Positions 44,488 through 46,649 of a DNA stretch of 46,649 nt are shown piece after piece. Numbering within the stretch: position 1 is the first letter of the stretch; every line of letters begins with the position of its first letter. Origin of the DNA: Hypsibius dujardini (Eukaryota > Tardigrada > Eutardigrada > Parachela > Hypsibiidae); the NCBI GenBank assembly GCA_001579985.1, contig LRSR01010784.1, positions 1-46,649 on the forward strand, read 5' to 3'. Position numbers and translations under genes: made by a program. The notes under the pieces are model-generated. The model ran no database searches. It saw only the letters and a list, made by a program, of their open reading frames with translations, and was not told the origin of the DNA.

Positions 44488-44727
44488 GCAAACGTGAAAA
44501 GAACGAGATCATGGATGAAGCCTGTCGATGGCCTGATGAAATTGTCTTGTATCAAAACAGGTAGCGCGAATGGAATGACGTTATTTCCGTCAGTGGAGAC
44601 CGGGTTGTATTATGGGTTCCTGTTAGAAAAAGATAAAAAACCACGCCACTATGTACATTGTACCCAAATAGACCAAGCAACTGGAAAGAAAACCTCCTCC
44701 ACACACGTGGAATTCATCGCTCTGTGA
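44488..44727 (+). pseudogene. Astacin N-terminal exon relic and adjoining open frame
   Basis: 44,488-44,560, between TTTTGTAG and a GTAGCG donor, encodes KREKNEIMDEACRWPDEIVL, aligning with RNGIMDEAYYWPGGIVP of the astacin at 36,846. No zinc-site exon follows. In another frame 44,560-44,727 stays open (MTLFPSVETGLYYGFLLEKD) to a TGA and is not recognised. The open frames at 44,150-44,460 upstream are also unassigned. Confidence 0.5.
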
Positions 44728-44925
44728 CAGTTAGACATCGAGTAACCCATACTACCACTGAAGTGATTGTATTGTATTAAAATTTTAGCTCATCTTGCAT
44801 TTTTTTGCTTGGATGTTTGTTCCTTCACAGAAAGACAAATAATGTTGAAATAACCGGGTTTAGTTCAACTTTGGGCCGCGAAATTTATTAGTGAACAGCC
44901 GTGAACTGAGCGTTTATCCTTTACA

Positions 44926-45235
44926 ATGAGGAATCGGACGATCTTCGGCTGGCTGCTAATGGCTTCCCCTCTCTTTCTGAAATACCTATCGGCATGCTGC
45001 ATCGTAAACGGAGAAGTGTGCGGCAGTAGTCTTCTGCGGCGGTGCTTGGAGCGACTCGATAATGAGCTGGACATCGACCCCAACATTCTTTATACTTGCC
45101 GGAAAGGGAAGGAACCGGTTGTCTTGAAAGAATGCATGGCAGGTTGCAACCAGGACCAACAAAACACGGATGGCGACATGTGTTCGGCCGGAGCGGCTGA
45201 AGATATTCCAACGACGAGGATGACGACTGTTAAAG
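44926..45235 (+). CDS. Secreted Cys-rich N-terminal exon of propeller gene G
   Basis: ATG 44,926 with leader MRNRTIFGWLLMASPLFLKY, then the Cys-rich module CC..GEVCGSSLLRRC..LYTC..ECMAGC..MC, the same pattern as the N-terminal module at 3.3 and 15.1 kb but without a lectin. It ends in TTAAAG|GTAAGT, a phase-1 donor only 90 bases before the phase-1 acceptor of propeller G. This is the clearest case of a complete fusion of an N-terminal module to a propeller. Confidence 0.82.
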
Positions 45236-45325
45236 GTAAGTAGAAACAAGATTTTATCCGAAAGATTGTATGGAAGACAAAGATTGTTCCTCGCTTGCGG
45301 TGTCTATTTTGGTCGCCTGTTTCAG

Positions 45326-45835
45326 AGCACTGGAATACAACAGAACAACCCAAAACAGGTGGATTTCTCGTTGTTACGAAGGGTCCTTCTCTTTGGAGAT
45401 TACCTGTGGAAGATAATGGCAACACTAAACATCTCACAAATATTCCTGGAGATTTAAATCATGCCGTCGCAGTGGATTGTGTTACCCGTCATCTCTACTG
45501 GGCAGTTTGGAGAAAGGGAATTAGACGTTCTCAATATGATGGCTCATACAATCATCTGGTCGTCAGGAACGGTAAAAACGTCAAGACAAATAGAATCATT
45601 TGGTGGCATTTTCTGGAGAACGATGCTGATTATAGCCCTGATTTGCAATCTAGATAGCATATCTCGGGGATTAGCCGTGGACTTTGTTACCAGAAATGTG
45701 TTTTGGGTTCAAGGCATCAACATTCTTGTAGCAAAGATGAGTCTCCTGGAGGCTGGACACAAAACTATTCTTTCAGATACGGGAATCAACTTATATTCAG
45801 CGCTTGCTGTGCATCCTTCCCGCGGGTTAGTTAAT
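45326..45835 (+). CDS. Propeller copy G, first two exons (continues past window)
   Basis: Exons 45,326-45,571 and 45,654-45,835: TTEQPKTGGFLVVTKG, RHLYWAV..IRRSQYDG, then GLAVDFVTRNVFWVQG and LAVHPSRG before a GTTAGT donor. Homology to the long intron of D continues to the window end, so blades 4-6 and the EGF are expected downstream, outside the window. The 90-base intron before it contains an in-frame stop, so splicing to 44,926-45,235 is required. Confidence 0.82.
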
Positions 45836-45982
45836 GAAGCAATTGACCTTCAACCTAGCAACCGGTTTTATGTTGTGCGATAATACTTAACTAAAAGATC
45901 TTGCTCATGGTATTAACATTTTTCATGCGCTGAATGCTTTGGTTAAACGAGAGTTGCAATTTAAAGTGCGTCATTAGGTACA

Positions 45983-46120
45983 GTACTTTTTCGGACTGAA
46001 TTTAGAGCTAGACAAAGCCCCCCCCCCCCTGAGTCATACACCGGTCCAAATTTACGGCACAGGAGCGCACAGAGTGCACTTTTCAGGGCATAAAACTGTC
46101 TTTTGTGTTCGGGAGAATAC
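45983..46120. repeat. MITE-like insert in propeller intron, copy G
   Basis: Same position and core as the other copies, with a poly-C run of about 11 bases and a GTTCGGGAGAATAC right end. Confidence 0.6.
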
Positions 46121-46649
46121 AACGGCCAATCGAGTCCTCTGAAGTTCATACGCCTTTTGATAGTTGTCAGACCTATTCAACCTCGACCGGTATTCGCTTA
46201 AAATGTGGATCTCGATGGAATTTGAATCTCACCTCATTAAGTTAAAGTTCATTTTTAGTAATCTTGCTGATGTGAACAACATTCAAAAGTAAAAAGCAAT
46301 CATGCAATGACCCCAAGAATGTAACAACAATATTATTGTGTTTGCTCTTTGATTGATTCCCGTTCAAAATGCAACACGTGGAAAATTTGCCGCGCCAAAA
46401 ATTATCTTCCAACCAATCACTTCACATGACAGGAAATTTGTAAGTTAGAGTCCAAAACGTAGGAAAAGTCTAGAAGCGGATTGAGCTCGGCCAGATGAGA
46501 CGGCATACGTGCTGGGGGGATGTGATTTGACATGAAAAAAGCCTTGAACATTTTGGGACTGTTAATGATTTCAATTTAAAAAATCGCAGTATAAAACTGG
46601 TAATTTTTCAAATTTCCCAGTCAAGAAAATACAGAGATAATGAAAAAAC

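Noticed and set aside
1-46649. CRISPR arrays, operons, ribosome-binding sites and tRNA or rRNA genes
   Set aside because: The window is eukaryotic; repeats are microsatellites or MITE-like, and no tRNA- or rRNA-like sequence was recognised by eye.

Overview
This window is nuclear DNA from an intron-rich invertebrate animal. The evidence is short AT-rich introns with GT..AG borders, secreted modular proteins (YWTD beta-propeller plus EGF, astacin metalloprotease, bulb-type lectin), a CASC3/Barentsz exon-junction gene, DNA transposons, MITE-like repeats and abundant TCTG and TGTGTC microsatellites. I cannot name the species or phylum. All exon borders were read by hand from splice signals, reading frame and comparison among the copies inside the window.

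Layout. Seven copies (A to G, all +) of one cassette recur: about 6 exons encoding a six-bladed YWTD (LDL-receptor class B) propeller followed by one EGF-like domain. A (5.6-7.9 kb), D (27.7-30.1) and F (39.5-41.8) have every exon. B (11.7-12.2) lacks the last four exons. C (13.8-14.3) and E (33.5-33.95) are decayed. G (45.3-45.8) runs off the window. In front of them lie secreted N-terminal modules: a Cys-rich plus bulb-lectin exon (3.3-4.0), a small Cys-rich exon of defensin-like spacing (10.7-11.0), a Cys-rich/lectin/astacin series (15.07-15.44 and 24.25-26.22), an astacin/lectin gene of reversed domain order (36.0-38.7), a lectin relic (39.0-39.4) and another Cys-rich exon (44.9-45.2). Several of these end in phase-1 donors that match the phase-1 acceptor of the propeller, so the locus looks like a cluster of chimeric secreted proteins built by phase-1 exon shuffling and tandem duplication.

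The most striking object is a mobile element of about 8.8 kb (15,438-24,250). It has a perfect 12-bp terminal inverted repeat and a likely TC target duplication, and it sits inside the lectin exon. Taking the element out makes the two lectin halves continuous and in frame. It carries two minus-strand genes: an intron-rich CACTA/tnp2-like transposase with a BED-like zinc finger, and an apparently intact ten-exon BEN-domain-like gene. Its introns hold AACTAAA/TTAGTTT-rich repeat patches.

Other genes are a CASC3 homologue on the minus strand (31.1-32.7 kb), a degenerate pogo/Tigger (CENP-B type) transposase (9.6-10.3 kb) and a related DNA-binding fragment (1.5-1.8 kb). In-frame TAG codons recur at positions where Trp is expected in several otherwise open genes. 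Pseudogenisation is the simple explanation, but A-to-I editing (UAG to UIG, read as UGG) should be tested.
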